Shown: in pieces, positions 63,901 to 64,000 of the stretch
How the letters are laid out: every line of letters starts with the position of its first letter
Position numbering within the stretch: position 1 is the stretch's first letter
Source of the DNA: Burkholderiales bacterium
GTDB taxonomy: Bacteria > Pseudomonadota > Gammaproteobacteria > Burkholderiales > Nitrosomonadaceae
DNA length: 64,000 bases
Assembly (NCBI GenBank): GCA_024235735.1
Contig: JACKLU010000007.1
Location: 62,001-126,000, forward strand
Direction of reading: 5' to 3'
Program-made: the position numbers and the translations under genes
Notes under the pieces: generated by a model
Told to the model about the DNA's origin: nothing
What the model saw: only the letters and a program-made list of their open reading frames with translations
Databases searched by the model: none

Positions 63901-64000
63901 GCCAGAAGTTCGATCTCGGTGAGTATTATCTGGGAAATTGTTATGAAAAAATATTAGAGTACATCTATCATTGCGCAGTTCATACATCATCCTTATTTTT

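Noticed and set aside
1..64000. tRNA or rRNA genes
   Set aside because: No cloverleaf-type or rRNA sequence was recognised by eye on either strand; a tRNAscan run would be decisive.

Overview
The window looks like a chromosomal segment of a betaproteobacterium, most probably a Nitrosomonadaceae relative (Nitrosomonas type). This rests on overall protein character, base composition near 50% GC, the yceD-rpmF-plsX-fabHDG-acpP-fabF order, RegB/RegA redox regulation and a HprK-related/PqqD-like gene set. No rRNA or tRNA was seen, so the assignment is an inference. Most of the window is housekeeping; accessory material lies at about 1-21 kb, 35.7-42.9 kb and 58-59.5 kb.

1-21.1 kb is mainly minus-strand: a type II secretion set gspG-gspF-gspE (gspE runs off the left edge), a membrane zinc peptidase, a KamA-type radical SAM enzyme, a probable ovothiol pair (ovoA plus a PLP lyase, ovoB candidate), a plus-strand protein with two degenerate J domains, a zinc ribbon and a PilZ-like end, a four-gene HprK-related/PqqD-like/nucleotidyltransferase cluster with a Tat-motif protein, and a CzcCBA-type metal efflux operon with a small secreted protein in front. 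21.2-29.1 kb holds maf and, divergently, the fatty-acid operon ending in mltG.

29.2-35.6 kb carries a triple-fusion glycosyltransferase, a photolyase and a TonB-dependent receptor. 35.7-38.1 kb is a decay zone: orphan MNT nucleotidyltransferase, 5'-truncated DUF1566 gene, 13 copies of a 7-bp repeat, a higBA module whose higB start looks eroded, and a broken toxin-antitoxin remnant ending at a 141-bp MITE-like element. The same element occurs inverted at 4.26 kb; both copies have terminal inverted repeats and 5-bp target duplications.

38.2-64 kb: a UDP-sugar 4,6-dehydratase/WecA-like pair for surface glycans, a class V aminotransferase, a MacAB-like ABC efflux set, ExoD, pyrF, rapA, regBA with a textbook RegR-type operator between regB and a ClC channel gene, a divergent DAHP synthase, ispH, thiO, a protoglobin, tyrS, a MepM-like peptidase, anmK and erpA. 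Several intergenic regions hold long nested inverted repeats that no gene explains (41080-41170, 42510-42572, 58107-58137, 58829-58879).

No single spectacular new system is obvious. The best leads are the HprK-related/Tat-protein cluster, the J-J-ribbon-PilZ protein, the ovothiol pair, the RegA site and the orphan structured elements. All functional calls are from reading the sequence; no database search was run.
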